Assembly (NCBI GenBank): GCA_949300425.1
Contig: CASGED010000128.1
Coordinates: forward strand, 1 to 64,000
Reading direction: 5' to 3'
Origin: an uncultured Bacteroides sp.
GTDB taxonomy: Bacteria; Bacteroidota; Bacteroidia; Bacteroidales; Bacteroidaceae
DNA: 64,000 nt
Shown: in pieces, positions 54,408-62,582 of the stretch
How positions within the stretch are numbered: position 1 is the stretch's first letter
How the letters are laid out: each line of letters opens with the position of its first letter
Made by a program: the position numbers and the translations under genes
Notes under the pieces: model-generated
Databases searched by the model: none
What the model was told of the DNA's origin: nothing
Seen by the model: only the letters and a program-made list of their open reading frames with translations

Positions 54408-56183
54408 TTACCAACGATTCAACGCCTCATGCAGTTCGCTGACCGGTTCCTCCGGATTTTTTCTTCCTTCGGGCACTGCTTCGAGCTTGAAATGAGACAA
54501 GAATTCATCCATACGCCTCAGTTTGCCTTTAGCACCCTTGGCGGCAAATTCTTCCCGCAAAATACGTATTTTCTCAGCATCCTGCAAACCTTCTATCAAA
54601 CGTTCAAAACGGATGCTGCTGCGCGGCCCAGGATAGATGCTGTACGTATCGCCTGCGGCCCAAGTACGGAAACGAGAGTCACGCAAAGGGTCAACCGGCC
54701 AACTATTGACCGCCCAACGCAAGTAACCGTCATAACCTTCGGCAACCGCATGAAGAATGGTCCACGCAGCTTCGGCCGGACGGGAAAACGTAAATGTATT
54801 GGGGAAAGCCTCGGAACAACAGGTATAATAGGTGCTGACCTGCCCGCGCGCTTCACGCGCCTTCTTCACCTCTGCCGGAAATTTCTGTCCGAAAGCGATG
54901 CTATAATAATAAAGGTCGGATTCTATTTCGGAATGGTAATTGCCCGCCAACGTAATTTTAAGTTCAGGAGCCGATGCACGTACTACCCGGATGGCTTCGC
55001 GCATGGCTTCCATCGGGCGTTCGTCCATGGAAATAGTCGTGCGCTCCAGCCAACCTTTCTCACGCAAATGCCGGACAAAATCTTTCAAGAACACTCCCCA
55101 GTATTCCGCATAAGCGTCATCACCAGGTTTGGCATAAACAAACTGTACCCGATTGGTGGCTTCATCGTAATAATCGAACGCCAAGGCCCAGGGTATCATG
55201 GTATAGCAGTTTATCAGTCCATGCATACCAACTTCTTCCGTCATAAACTCCACCCACTTGTCGAACACGACATAGCCAAACTCCCATGTACCGTCCAACC
55301 TCTTGATACGGGTTATCATACTGTCAAAATGGTCTTGGGTCTGCCCATTCCACGGCTTGTGCATGATGCTTGCCGTAATGGCTTTCTGACCTGCATCGGC
55401 CAGCATCTTCATCACAGGACGCATCGCATCGAAATGCGCCTCGCTCCAAAGCGGCACTTGGTAGTAACGCGCCACAGCGTAAGGGTTCTGCCACAAGTCC
55501 AAATCGAACTTCCAGGCTTGCGGAGCCGGTAGCAGACGGTTCGTCACTTTTACTTCGAAAGGCAACGTCAACGCCTCCATCCCGTCCGCGCTGACCGTCA
55601 GTTTGGCTCTATAAACGCCTGCTTGGGTCTCCGCAGGCACCCATACGTTCAGCCAAATAGGTTGCGCACACAGCGCTTTCACGTCCAAGGTCTTGTTAAT
55701 GTCCAGCATATCGGCCACCAACGAGGAATCCCACTGGGTTTTGTCCTCCCTGTGCCCGCACCCACCTTGTCCGTCCTTGTTCAATTCGTCTGTCATGACA
55801 TAACGGACAAAATGCGTACGCACGGCCGAAGCGGGAATCACGTCCTTGCCTTTTTTCAGTTCACCCACCGATAAACGCAAATTCTTCAAATCCTTGCGTG
55901 TCCACAATACAGCCTGTGCGTTGACCCGTTCACCTTTCCACGCTGTCAGGCGCAAAGAGTGAGTACCCGACAGTCCGGAAGGAACATTCCATTTTTTGTA
56001 GCGTACATCTGTACTCCCCCACTCCAATTGGACCGGAGCCGGCATCTTGTCCCAAACTTCTTTTCCATCACGGGGTTTGGTATCCGTCAGTTCTTCAAAT
56101 GCGCCCAACGGATTTTGCTGGGCAACTCCTGTCCCTGTCATAAGCGCCAGAGACACAATCATAAGGAATCTTTTTATTTTCAT
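54408..56183 (-). CDS. GH123-type beta-N-acetylgalactosaminidase (PUL2)
   Basis: A 591-residue secreted enzyme. The signal peptide ends GVAQQ. An N-terminal beta-sandwich (to about residue 215) precedes a TIM barrel of the DUF4091/GH123 type. GH123 enzymes release beta-linked GalNAc from glycosphingolipid-type oligosaccharides by substrate-assisted catalysis. The paired catalytic residues are seen as ISMDERPMEA (D387, E388). WAVNSWPVDPLRDSRF and IRFERLIEGLQDAEKI are further family blocks. It lies upstream of susC in the same direction but separated by 760 bp, with its own -7 box (TACTTTTG, 56237-56244) and no PUL2 box. Confidence 0.87.
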   Translation of the reverse strand: MKIKRFLMIVSLALMTGTGVAQQNPLGAFEELTDTKPRDGKEVWDKMPAPVQLEWGSTDVRYKKWNVPSGLSGTHSLRLTAWKGERVNAQAVLWTRKDLKNLRLSVGELKKGKDVIPASAVRTHFVRYVMTDELNKDGQGGCGHREDKTQWDSSLVADMLDINKTLDVKALCAQPIWLNVWVPAETQAGVYRAKLTVSADGMEALTLPFEVKVTNRLLPAPQAWKFDLDLWQNPYAVARYYQVPLWSEAHFDAMRPVMKMLADAGQKAITASIMHKPWNGQTQDHFDSMITRIKRLDGTWEFGYVVFDKWVEFMTEEVGMHGLINCYTMIPWALAFDYYDEATNRVQFVYAKPGDDAYAEYWGVFLKDFVRHLREKGWLERTTISMDERPMEAMREAIRVVRASAPELKITLAGNYHSEIESDLYYYSIAFGQKFPAEVKKAREARGQVSTYYTCCSEAFPNTFTFSRPAEAAWTILHAVAEGYDGYLRWAVNSWPVDPLRDSRFRTWAAGDTYSIYPGPRSSIRFERLIEGLQDAEKIRILREEFAAKGAKGKLRRMDEFLSHFKLEAVPEGRKNPEEPVSELHEALNRW

Positions 56184-56236
56184 ACCAACTTAACTATATT
56201 ACATTAACGTATTAATAGGCCTGTCCATTTATGACA

Positions 56237-56244
56237 CAAAAGTA
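56237..56244 (-). promoter_or_regulatory. -7 element of the GH123 gene
   Basis: Minus-strand TACTTTTG matches the consensus 53 bp before the GH123 ATG and lies after the terminator hairpin that closes the riboswitch transcript. Confidence 0.55.
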
Positions 56245-56265
56245 GGGAAAAATAAGTAGGAAACA

Positions 56266-56329
56266 AAATGTCCGGTCGAAATCACTTCGCCCGGACATCC
56301 ATTCAATAAACTTTGGCAGAAGTTTATTT
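56266..56329 (-). terminator. Two hairpins ending the cobalamin riboswitch transcript
   Basis: On the minus strand AATAAACTT/AAGTTTATT (about 56304-56327) is followed by ATGTCCGG/CCGGACAT with a 15-nt loop and TTTTG after it (56266-56298). The second is a good intrinsic terminator. It would separate the riboswitch RNA from GH123. Confidence 0.75.
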
Positions 56330-56331
56330 TC

Positions 56332-56403
56332 TCATACTTTCTCTGAATCAGTTAAGATGAATGAAATGAGAGGGGCGACAACGTCCATATTCATTAAACT
56401 CAC
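56332..56403 (-). CDS. Small ORF downstream of the cobalamin riboswitch
   Basis: A 23-codon frame, MSLMNMDVVAPLISFILTDSEKV, starts at GTG 56403. A purine-rich GAGGA lies about 9 nt before it, and ATG codons follow at 56394 and 56388. It is the only ORF between the riboswitch and its terminator. The middle is hydrophobic. No family is recognised. It may be a real regulated micropeptide, a leader peptide or chance. Confidence 0.35.
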   Translation of the reverse strand: MSLMNMDVVAPLISFILTDSEKV

Positions 56404-56429
56404 CGCTTTTTCCTCGAAAGCAATGAACG

Positions 56430-56620
56430 TAAAGAATCGCATGGCAGGTCTTCTGACTTGTTTCTGTTGCAGACGCCTTCCCAAAACCTTCGTTTGGCTT
56501 CAGTGGCATGAGGTTGTTGCCTGCAACGATTATAGCGAAACTCACAGCAGCGGGACTGTCCGGGATTTGCACCCGATTCCCTTTTAATCGCAGTTCTTGT
56601 CGGAAAGAAATGCGAACCAA
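56430..56620 (-). ncRNA. Cobalamin (AdoCbl) riboswitch
   Basis: Read on the minus strand, the conserved B12-riboswitch blocks occur in order: AAAAGGGAATCGGGTGCAAA, TCCCGGACAGTCCCGCTGCTGTGA in two overlapping parts, GCCACTG, GGGAAGGCG, and GTCAGAAGACCTGCC, the B12 box region. A TATCTTTG promoter element lies upstream at about 56627-56634. Such switches normally repress B12 uptake or synthesis genes when cobalamin is plentiful. None lies downstream here. The next gene on the strand is GH123, behind a terminator and its own promoter. Confidence 0.92.
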
Positions 56621-56692
56621 TGCGATGCAAAGATAACGCAAACGAAGCAAAGGACAAAATAAACTTGGTGAATTATTATTCCGACCTAAACC

Positions 56693-56731
56693 AAATAGTC
56701 CGATACAAATCATTGATTCATACCGGACTAT
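56693..56731 (-). terminator. Terminator of tRNA-Trp
   Basis: On the minus strand ATAGTCCG and CGGACTAT form a stem followed by TTGG, just after the tRNA 3' end and before the riboswitch promoter. Confidence 0.7.
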
Positions 56732-56736
56732 CTTCG

Positions 56737-56809
56737 CACGGGAAGAGAGGCTCGAACTCCCGACACTCGGTTTTGGAGACCGATGCTCTACCAACTGAGC
56801 TATTCCCGT
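56737..56809 (-). tRNA. tRNA-Trp (anticodon CCA)
   Basis: The minus strand gives a complete 73-nt cloverleaf without encoded CCA. The acceptor is ACGGGAA with TTCCCGT, discriminator G. The anticodon stem is TCGGT/ACCGA around the loop CTCCAAA, giving CCA. The D arm is AGCTCAGTTGGTAGAGC. A TACCTTTG -7 box is at 56822-56829. Confidence 0.95.
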
Positions 56810-56884
56810 ATTTTGCGGCTGCAAAGGTAAGCGGAAAGTTTTGATTTCGCAAGCTATCGACAATAAAATTTCAAATTAAAGTCG

Positions 56885-57460
56885 TTATATCATCTCTAAG
56901 TCTTGAAACATAACACGATAAGCGGCGGCTTTCTTTTCAAGCGCAAGCGGATAAGCGCGTGAAGATGAAGGCATCCGATAGAGGCGCATAGCACGTCCGT
57001 CAGCAACGAACTCAGTGAAATCCCCCACTTTGGGAGACGCCATGGAAAACATTCGGCAAAGCGTATCAGTGGCTTTTTCGCCTGTAGTAACAATGGCCTT
57101 GCACTGAGGGAGCCGCAGCAGCAGGGCGGGAACATCGGTAGGTTGCACCACCTCCAGATATTTGTCGGAAGCGTTGTCCTGCAAACGACGTACAGCCGAA
57201 GCGGTATCGAACAAAGCGATGCCAACCTCCCGCAAGAAACCGACGATGGCTTCCTTACGGAACTGCTTCCGTTCGTTGTCGGCAAAATGATTGCGGTCGG
57301 CAAAGAACAACAGCCCCATCATCCGCCACATGTCGTTCCCCCAATTGGGGTAATAAAACTCCATGCACCAGCGCTTGCGTTGGGGTGGAAAACTGCCCAA
57401 CATCAGCAGACGGGCATTCTCCGGCAGGAAAGGAGTCAGTGGATGCTGTTCTATCTCCAT
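56885..57460 (-). CDS. Uracil-DNA glycosylase-superfamily protein (MUG/TDG-like)
   Basis: A 191-residue protein with features of the uracil-DNA glycosylase superfamily, distinct from the Ung at 17.3 kb. The first motif is LLMLGSFPPQRKRW at about residues 18-31, in the place of the catalytic GxNPS/GSFPG loop. IVTTGEKATDTL lies in the middle, and MPSSSRAYP near residue 168 corresponds to the DNA-intercalation loop. These suggest repair of mismatched or damaged bases, but the exact lesion is unknown. It follows the unknown gene upstream with no spacing, so the two form an operon, and tRNA-Trp follows 75 bp later. Confidence 0.75.
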   Translation of the reverse strand: MEIEQHPLTPFLPENARLLMLGSFPPQRKRWCMEFYYPNWGNDMWRMMGLLFFADRNHFADNERKQFRKEAIVGFLREVGIALFDTASAVRRLQDNASDKYLEVVQPTDVPALLLRLPQCKAIVTTGEKATDTLCRMFSMASPKVGDFTEFVADGRAMRLYRMPSSSRAYPLALEKKAAAYRVMFQDLEMI

Positions 57461-58090
57461 TTATTTCTTGGCGTCTTCGTTCTTCGGCTTCGGTTCTTTC
57501 TTGGCCAGCATGATGATGTTGAAAACATATTCCGTCATCCATTGCTCCGAAAAGCCCAAACGTTCTTTGTATTGACGCACGGCGGCGGCTGTCTTATGCA
57601 CATCATCCTTCTTCCATACCAGTTTGGTGCAGACATCGTGCACGGTCTTTTCGGTCATGGTGCGAAGCGTGTTCTTGAATATAGATGGCATGCGGAATTT
57701 CCATTGCATCAGGTTGCCCATCAACATCATCAGGTCGTTGGTGAAACCCTGATACAAGAAAAGATAAGACTGCACATCGTTCTGTGTGCGGCAGTGCTTC
57801 TTGACTGAGCTATCTATCTCCTTGAAAAAGCCCTCACTAAGACCATAGTCTTGCATCAGCATCTTGCGGGCGGCCATCTTTTCGCCCTGTCCCAGGCGTC
57901 CGCCTTGGGTGGGAACCTTAAACAACCGCTTGAAGTTTGCCACATCGGGTACAAAACGGATATTGGTAATACCCAGGTTGGCGGCTATGACCGACTGGAA
58001 ATATACACGGATAAGCGACGCAAAGTCTTCTACATTCTTAGAAGACACCTCCCCGCTGTTTTTCTTGAATAAATTGCCCAATAGACTCAT
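57461..58090 (-). CDS. Conserved protein of unknown function
   Basis: A 209-residue soluble, mostly helical protein that I do not assign to a family. There is no signal peptide or membrane segment. It is basic, with helical stretches such as NLGITNIRFVPDVANFKRLF and YLFLYQGFTNDLMMLMGNLM, and a lysine-rich tail (KKEPKPKNEDAKK). Its stop codon directly abuts the start of the glycosylase-like gene, so both are expressed together. A TACTTTTG -7 box lies at 58142-58149. The coupling hints at a DNA-related task but nothing in the sequence proves it. Confidence 0.7.
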   Translation of the reverse strand: MSLLGNLFKKNSGEVSSKNVEDFASLIRVYFQSVIAANLGITNIRFVPDVANFKRLFKVPTQGGRLGQGEKMAARKMLMQDYGLSEGFFKEIDSSVKKHCRTQNDVQSYLFLYQGFTNDLMMLMGNLMQWKFRMPSIFKNTLRTMTEKTVHDVCTKLVWKKDDVHKTAAAVRQYKERLGFSEQWMTEYVFNIIMLAKKEPKPKNEDAKK

Positions 58091-58195
58091 ATTTTCTTTC
58101 TGTTATAGTATATATATGTATAGGATAAAGATTTCCGTCTGCAAAAGTAAGAAAAAATTCGGTTCATAAATACCTATATGCCGAATAAAAAAGGT

Positions 58196-58837
58196 TCATT
58201 TCAACCGGAAACGGAAAGCATGATCCTCAAACACCGGCTCCACCAGACCGTATCGGACAAACTTTGCCAACAAATATTCAGCCAGACGCCGCGGAATATG
58301 CGTCAGGCGGCAACATTTACTTAACGACAGCGGTTCTCCCTGCTCTAACAGACTGAGAAGCCGCCTCTCGCGAGCAGTAAATTCTGTCAGTTCGCCATCC
58401 GGTCCGTTTTCTTGTTGCCATACGCGAAGATGCACAGGAGTGGCCAGTATGTTTTCGTCCTTGATGCGCAGATAGGCCAACCGTTTGCCGTTTTCGTCCT
58501 TGGCATACACCGGTTTTTGTCTGCTTTCGTCTACCTGTGCCACCAGTACAGTCTTGCCTTCCGCCACATAGGCCCGCATAACGACCTCAAGCACAGGCTG
58601 GCAATACAGTTGCGCGGCAGCTTCTATCATGTATTGCTCTTCGGACGAGCGCACTCCGGCTATCTTTCCGTTGTCCTTCACCCCTATAAGCAGGCGTCCT
58701 CCGTCCGTATTGGCGAAAGCGGAAAGCGTCTTTGCAATCTTGCGCGCATCCGAAATCTCAAACTTGAAGTCTTGTTGTTGGTGCTCACCTTCATTGATGA
58801 GCGCATGTATATAGTCCGTATCAGTATGCTGTTTCAT
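58196..58837 (-). CDS. AlbA_2 (Schlafen-like) DNA-binding domain protein
   Basis: A 213-residue protein with an N-terminal AlbA_2 domain (residues about 10-125). EHQQQDFKFEISDARKIAKT and AFANTDGGRLLIGVKDNGKI are the typical strand and glycine-rich loop of this family, usually linked to nucleic-acid binding or regulation. The C-terminal part is a winged-helix-like region (LSKCCRLTHIPRRLAEYLLAKF). The ATG at 58837 is chosen because the open frame upstream overlaps the promoter region and reads as non-protein. A TACTTTTG box begins only 6 bp before this ATG. It is divergent from the histone-H1-like gene. Confidence 0.82.
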   Translation of the reverse strand: MKQHTDTDYIHALINEGEHQQQDFKFEISDARKIAKTLSAFANTDGGRLLIGVKDNGKIAGVRSSEEQYMIEAAAQLYCQPVLEVVMRAYVAEGKTVLVAQVDESRQKPVYAKDENGKRLAYLRIKDENILATPVHLRVWQQENGPDGELTEFTARERRLLSLLEQGEPLSLSKCCRLTHIPRRLAEYLLAKFVRYGLVEPVFEDHAFRFRLK

Positions 58838-58942
58838 GGCTGCAAAAGTAGAGAAAAAATGCCAAATATCCCCAGAATTGCAGTTTTTCACTCTTACAGA
58901 AGAAAAAAAACGCTTTTTTATGCATTTATTTCCCGAAAGAAT

Positions 58943-58951
58943 GTATATTTG
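58943..58951 (+). promoter_or_regulatory. -7 element of the histone-H1-like gene
   Basis: TATATTTG matches the consensus about 42 bp before the ATG at 58993. Confidence 0.55.
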
Positions 58952-58992
58952 CGTAATCTTATTTACTAACATCAAAAGAATTAAAAAGGATT

Positions 58993-59166
58993 ATGAAAGA
59001 GTTAATTGAGAAAGTTGCTGAATTGTATGCAGCATTCGAGAAAGATGCCACTGCACAGTTGGAGAATGGAAACAAAGCCGCCGGGACTCGTGCTCGTAAA
59101 GCGTCGTTGGAACTTGAGAAAGCTATGAAGGCTTTTCGTAAGGCATCGTTGGAAGCTGCTAAATGA
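58993..59166 (+). CDS. Histone H1-like (Hc1-family) small basic protein
   Basis: A 57-residue protein, MKELIEKVAELYAAFEKD at the start, then a helix rich in Lys and Ala (RARKASLELEKAMKAFRKAS) and the end LEAAK. It resembles the short histone-H1-like proteins widespread in Bacteroides, thought to bind DNA and shape the nucleoid. It has its own promoter and a strong terminator, which fits an abundant small protein. Confidence 0.88.
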   Translation: MKELIEKVAELYAAFEKDATAQLENGNKAAGTRARKASLELEKAMKAFRKASLEAAK

Positions 59167-59190
59167 GATAGCGCTTACCGTAATCAAAAG

Positions 59191-59240
59191 AAAAAGCCGG
59201 TTTCTCTCTGTGGAACGCAAAAGAGAATACCGGCTTTTTT
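59191..59240. terminator. Bidirectional terminator between H1-like and HAD genes
   Basis: AAAGCCGGT (59193) and ACCGGCTTT (59229) form a stem extended by TCTCT/AGAGA, with A and T runs on the two sides. It serves both convergent genes. Confidence 0.82.
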
Positions 59241-59245
59241 GTGGC

Positions 59246-59989
59246 TTATTCCGTCAGTGCCTGAAACACCTGTTCCCACTGGTCGCAAAAGGCCTGCATG
59301 GAAGGGAACAAAAGATTGGCTCCAGCATCAAGCAAAACTTGTCCGTCCAAAGGGCCGGTATTGACGGCTACGGTAAAGATGCCCGCAGCCACCCCGGCTT
59401 GAACGCCGATGGGAGCATTCTCCACCACCATAGCCTCATGGGTCGCTACCCCCGCTTTGGCCAGCCCCATGAGATAAGGTTCAGGATTGGGCTTGCCGTA
59501 CTTCACGTCAAAAGCCGTGACCATGCGCGCGCGGTCAAAAGTGTCCGGATAGCTGTGTGCCAGGCGCTCTAACAGCGTGGTTTGTCCTGAACCGGTTACA
59601 AGTACAGGTGTCAGTCCACACGCTTTTACTTTCCGTATCAGTTCCCAAGCGCCCGGCATACGCTCCGGTTCAGGATGGCGGGCAAACTCCTCGCTTTTCT
59701 CCGCATAAATCTGTTTAATGAGTTCCGGGTCGGCATCCCGCCCATACTGACGACGATAGACGATATTAATCGTAGCCGCCCCGGTGCGTCCCTCGTGCAG
59801 AAACGCTTCTTCGCGACTCAGGTGAAGCCCGTAGCGTTCCATTACCGTGTGCCAAGAATCGGCATGATAGGGCATAGAGTCGAATAAAACTCCATCCATG
59901 TCAAACAATATAGCTTTTGGATAAATATTTGTATTGTGACTACGACCGAGATAACGTGCCACGGCTTCTTTATACATCATTTCTTGCAT
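59246..59989 (-). CDS. HAD-superfamily phosphatase/phosphoglucomutase-like
   Basis: A 247-residue cytoplasmic haloacid-dehalogenase-fold hydrolase of the beta-phosphoglucomutase-like branch. Motif I is LFDMDGVLFDSMP (nucleophile Asp near residue 29), motif II LVTGSG, motif III the Lys in DVKYGKPNPEPYL, and motif IV VVENAPIGVQAG. A helical cap lies between. It probably acts on a sugar phosphate, though the substrate cannot be read from sequence. The start at ATG 59989 is preferred to one 16 codons upstream because a TATCTTTG -7 box sits at 60015-60022. Confidence 0.88.
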   Translation of the reverse strand: MQEMMYKEAVARYLGRSHNTNIYPKAILFDMDGVLFDSMPYHADSWHTVMERYGLHLSREEAFLHEGRTGAATINIVYRRQYGRDADPELIKQIYAEKSEEFARHPEPERMPGAWELIRKVKACGLTPVLVTGSGQTTLLERLAHSYPDTFDRARMVTAFDVKYGKPNPEPYLMGLAKAGVATHEAMVVENAPIGVQAGVAAGIFTVAVNTGPLDGQVLLDAGANLLFPSMQAFCDQWEQVFQALTE

Positions 59990-60110
59990 ACTTTTCTTCC
60001 TAAAAATACAAATGCAAAGATAGCAAAAATCCGGCACTTACACACCTGGCTTTTTTAAAAAGACATTTCACCCTTGTTGAAGATCCATTTTCCGCTCGCT
60101 TCAAAATAAG

Positions 60111-60140
60111 AAAAGGAGCCGAGTCTCACGACTAAGCTCC
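60111..60140 (-). terminator. Terminator of the lysS-gpsA-pgi operon
   Basis: On the minus strand GGAGC...GTC...GAC...GCTCC forms a stem-loop followed by TTTTCTTATTTT, about 60 bp after the pgi stop. Confidence 0.75.
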
Positions 60141-60198
60141 CCACACGTTTAATCATCAAAATCCGTCTTATGAAAAAAAATGTTTATCTATACTAAAA

Positions 60199-61536
60199 TC
60201 AGAGTCTCGCCTGAATAGCCTTAGACTCTTCCTCATAGCCCGGTTTGTTCAGCAGGGCGAACATGTTCTTCTTATAAGCCTCTACACCCGGCTGGTTGAA
60301 GGGGTTAACGCCCAGCAAATAGCCGCTGATGCCGCAAGCTTTCTCGAAGAAGTACAGCAAGCCGCCGATGCTCTCTTCGTTCAGGGCGGGAATGCAGATG
60401 CGCATGTTGGGCACACCGCCGTCTACGTGAGCCAACTGTGTACCCAGTTCGGCCATCTTGTTCACTTCGTCCACATGCTTGCCCGCCAGGAAGTTCAAGC
60501 CATCCAAGTTCTCCGCATCGGTAGGCACGGTCAGGCTGTGGTTCACCTTGTCTACAGAGATTACCGTTTCGTAGATGGTGCGTTCGCCTTCCTGAATCCA
60601 TTGTCCCATGCTGTGGAGGTCGGTGCTGAAGTCTACGGCTGCGGGGAAGATACCTTTGTGTTCCTTACCTTCGCTTTCGCCATAGAGCTGCTTCCACCAC
60701 TCGCTGACGTAGTGCAATTTAGGATTGAAATTGACGAGGATTTCAATCTTCTTCCCGTTCTTATACAGTTCGTTGCGTGTGGCGGCGTAGAGAGCTGCTG
60801 GATTCTCGGCAAAAGGCACGTCGTTACCGCAAGCCTTCTCCATGGCTACGGCGCCTGCCACTAACTTGTCGATGTCGTATCCGGCCACGGCGATGGGCAG
60901 CAAACCTACGGGAGTCAGCACGGAGAAACGTCCGCCCACGTTGTCGGGGATAACAAACGTCTTATAGCCTTCTTTATCAGCCGTTACACGGGCCGCGCCT
61001 TTCTTGGCATCCGTGATGGCTACAATGACCTTGCGGGCCATTTCCTTGCCGCGTTGTTGCTCGCACTGGGCGCGCAGAAGGCGGAAAGCGAGGGCAGTCT
61101 CTGTCGTTGTGCCCGACTTGGAGATATTGATGACACCGAATTTCTTATCTTTCAGGTATTCAGTTAATTCATACAGATAGTCTTCACCGATGTTATGTCC
61201 GGCGAACAAGATAACAGGACCGTCTTTCTTATCCTGCAACCAAGCGAAACTATTGCTGAGAGCTTCGATGACGGCACGAGCACCTAAGTAGCTACCACCG
61301 ATACCAGCCACTACAACGGCCTCGCAGTTCTCGCGCAAAGTCTGTGCCGTAGCCTTCAGGTCGTCCAAATGTTCACGGGTAATGGAAGAAGGAAGATGCA
61401 ACCATCCCAAGAAATCATTACCCTTACCCGTTCCGTTTTCCAATGCTTCCTGAGCAGCCTTTACAGCGGCCTCATAAGCGAAAACGTTCTCTTTGGAAAT
61501 GAATCCAAAAGTCTTTTCAATGTTTAATGTAATCAT
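60199..61536 (-). CDS. pgi: Glucose-6-phosphate isomerase
   Basis: A 445-residue enzyme interconverting glucose 6-phosphate and fructose 6-phosphate in glycolysis. This is the short bacterial form. The phosphate-binding signatures are [14 protein letters not shown] near residue 78 and [20 protein letters not shown] near residue 135. Catalytic-region blocks [14 protein letters not shown] and the C-terminal [12 protein letters not shown] are present. It lies 37 bp after gpsA, as the last gene before the terminator. Confidence 0.97.
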   Translation of the reverse strand: MITLNIEKTFGFISKENVFAYEAAVKAAQEALENGTGKGNDFLGWLHLPSSITREHLDDLKATAQTLRENCEAVVVAGIGGSYLGARAVIEALSNSFAWLQDKKDGPVILFAGHNIGEDYLYELTEYLKDKKFGVINISKSGTTTETALAFRLLRAQCEQQRGKEMARKVIVAITDAKKGAARVTADKEGYKTFVIPDNVGGRFSVLTPVGLLPIAVAGYDIDKLVAGAVAMEKACGNDVPFAENPAALYAATRNELYKNGKKIEILVNFNPKLHYVSEWWKQLYGESEGKEHKGIFPAAVDFSTDLHSMGQWIQEGERTIYETVISVDKVNHSLTVPTDAENLDGLNFLAGKHVDEVNKMAELGTQLAHVDGGVPNMRICIPALNEESIGGLLYFFEKACGISGYLLGVNPFNQPGVEAYKKNMFALLNKPGYEEESKAIQARL

Positions 61537-61573
61537 GGCTATTTCATTTTAAAACAACATTTCTCAAACTATA

Positions 61574-62569
61574 TCAGCGGAAAGAATCCGTCAGCAGCTT
61601 TATTTCCATCAAGGGAGATATGCGCTCATAGAGGATGTTATACACGGCATCCAATATAGGCATATTGACATGATAGTGCCTGTTAATCTCCTTAATGCAC
61701 TTCGTCCCATAGTAGCCCTCGGCTATCATCTCCATCTCTATCTGCGCACTCTTCACCGAGTAGCCTTTGCCTATCATGGCGCCAAACGTGCGGTTGCGGC
61801 TGAAGTTGGAATAACCAGTCACCAGCAAGTCTCCTAAATAGGCCGAGTCAGTTACATTTCGATCCAACGGATGCACCGTCTGGAGGAAGCGGTTCATCTC
61901 CTGCACGGCGTTGGACATCAGTACCGCCTGAAAATTGTCGCCATACTTCAGTCCGTTGCAGATGCCCGCCGCTATGGCGTAGACATTCTTCAGTACCGAG
62001 CCATATTCGATGCCCGCCACGTCGTTGCTCACTGAAGTCTTGATGTATGAACAACTAAGGTGCTGGGCTATCACAGACGCCTTGTCGATGTCCGGACACG
62101 CAATAGTGAGATATGACAGACGTTCGAGAGCCACTTCCTCGGCATGGCAAGGTCCGGCCACCACGGCAATATTCTGCGGCGGCACGCCATATTCCTTCGT
62201 AAAATACTCGGACACAATCATGTTGTCATCCGGCACGATACCCTTGATGGCCGTGATGATGAACTTGTCCCTTATCTTGGTCTTTAGCTTCTTCAAGTGA
62301 GACTTCAGATAAGGCGAAGGCGTCACAAAAATCAGCGTATCCGATTCTTTTACTACATCGTTGATGTTGGAGCTGAAGTTTATCCGTTTCGTATCGAACT
62401 TGACACCCGTCAGGTAGGCAGGATTGTGGCCGAGCCGTTTGAAATCGGCAATGCGGTCGTCTCGCCGCATGTACCAATTGATGGTCTCCGCCTGGTTGAG
62501 CACCATTTTGGCAATGGCCGTCGCCCAACTTCCTCCGCCCATGATGGCTATCTTTCCGGGAACTTTCAT
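61574..62569 (-). CDS. gpsA: NAD(P)-dependent glycerol-3-phosphate dehydrogenase
   Basis: A 331-residue cytoplasmic enzyme that reduces dihydroxyacetone phosphate to sn-glycerol 3-phosphate for phospholipid synthesis. The dinucleotide-binding loop is IMGGGSWATAIAKM at residues 9-22. Family blocks include FVTPSPYLKSHL, IKGI, VAGPCHAEEVA and the active-site Lys region SVLKNVYAIAAGICNGLKYGDN in two parts. It starts 13 bp after lysS. Confidence 0.96.
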   Translation of the reverse strand: MKVPGKIAIMGGGSWATAIAKMVLNQAETINWYMRRDDRIADFKRLGHNPAYLTGVKFDTKRINFSSNINDVVKESDTLIFVTPSPYLKSHLKKLKTKIRDKFIITAIKGIVPDDNMIVSEYFTKEYGVPPQNIAVVAGPCHAEEVALERLSYLTIACPDIDKASVIAQHLSCSYIKTSVSNDVAGIEYGSVLKNVYAIAAGICNGLKYGDNFQAVLMSNAVQEMNRFLQTVHPLDRNVTDSAYLGDLLVTGYSNFSRNRTFGAMIGKGYSVKSAQIEMEMIAEGYYGTKCIKEINRHYHVNMPILDAVYNILYERISPLMEIKLLTDSFR

Positions 62570-62582
62570 GCTGCAAGTCGTT

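Noticed and set aside
56184..56443. Cobalamin control of the GH123 gene
   Set aside because: A terminator hairpin and a separate -7 promoter element lie between the riboswitch and GH123, and a B12 link to a GalNAcase has no precedent. Read-through is kept only as a test under the orphan-riboswitch finding.
56348..56863. Minus-strand open frame of about 170 codons
   Set aside because: It runs through tRNA-Trp, its terminator and the cobalamin riboswitch, all of which are supported by structure. The translation has no protein character.
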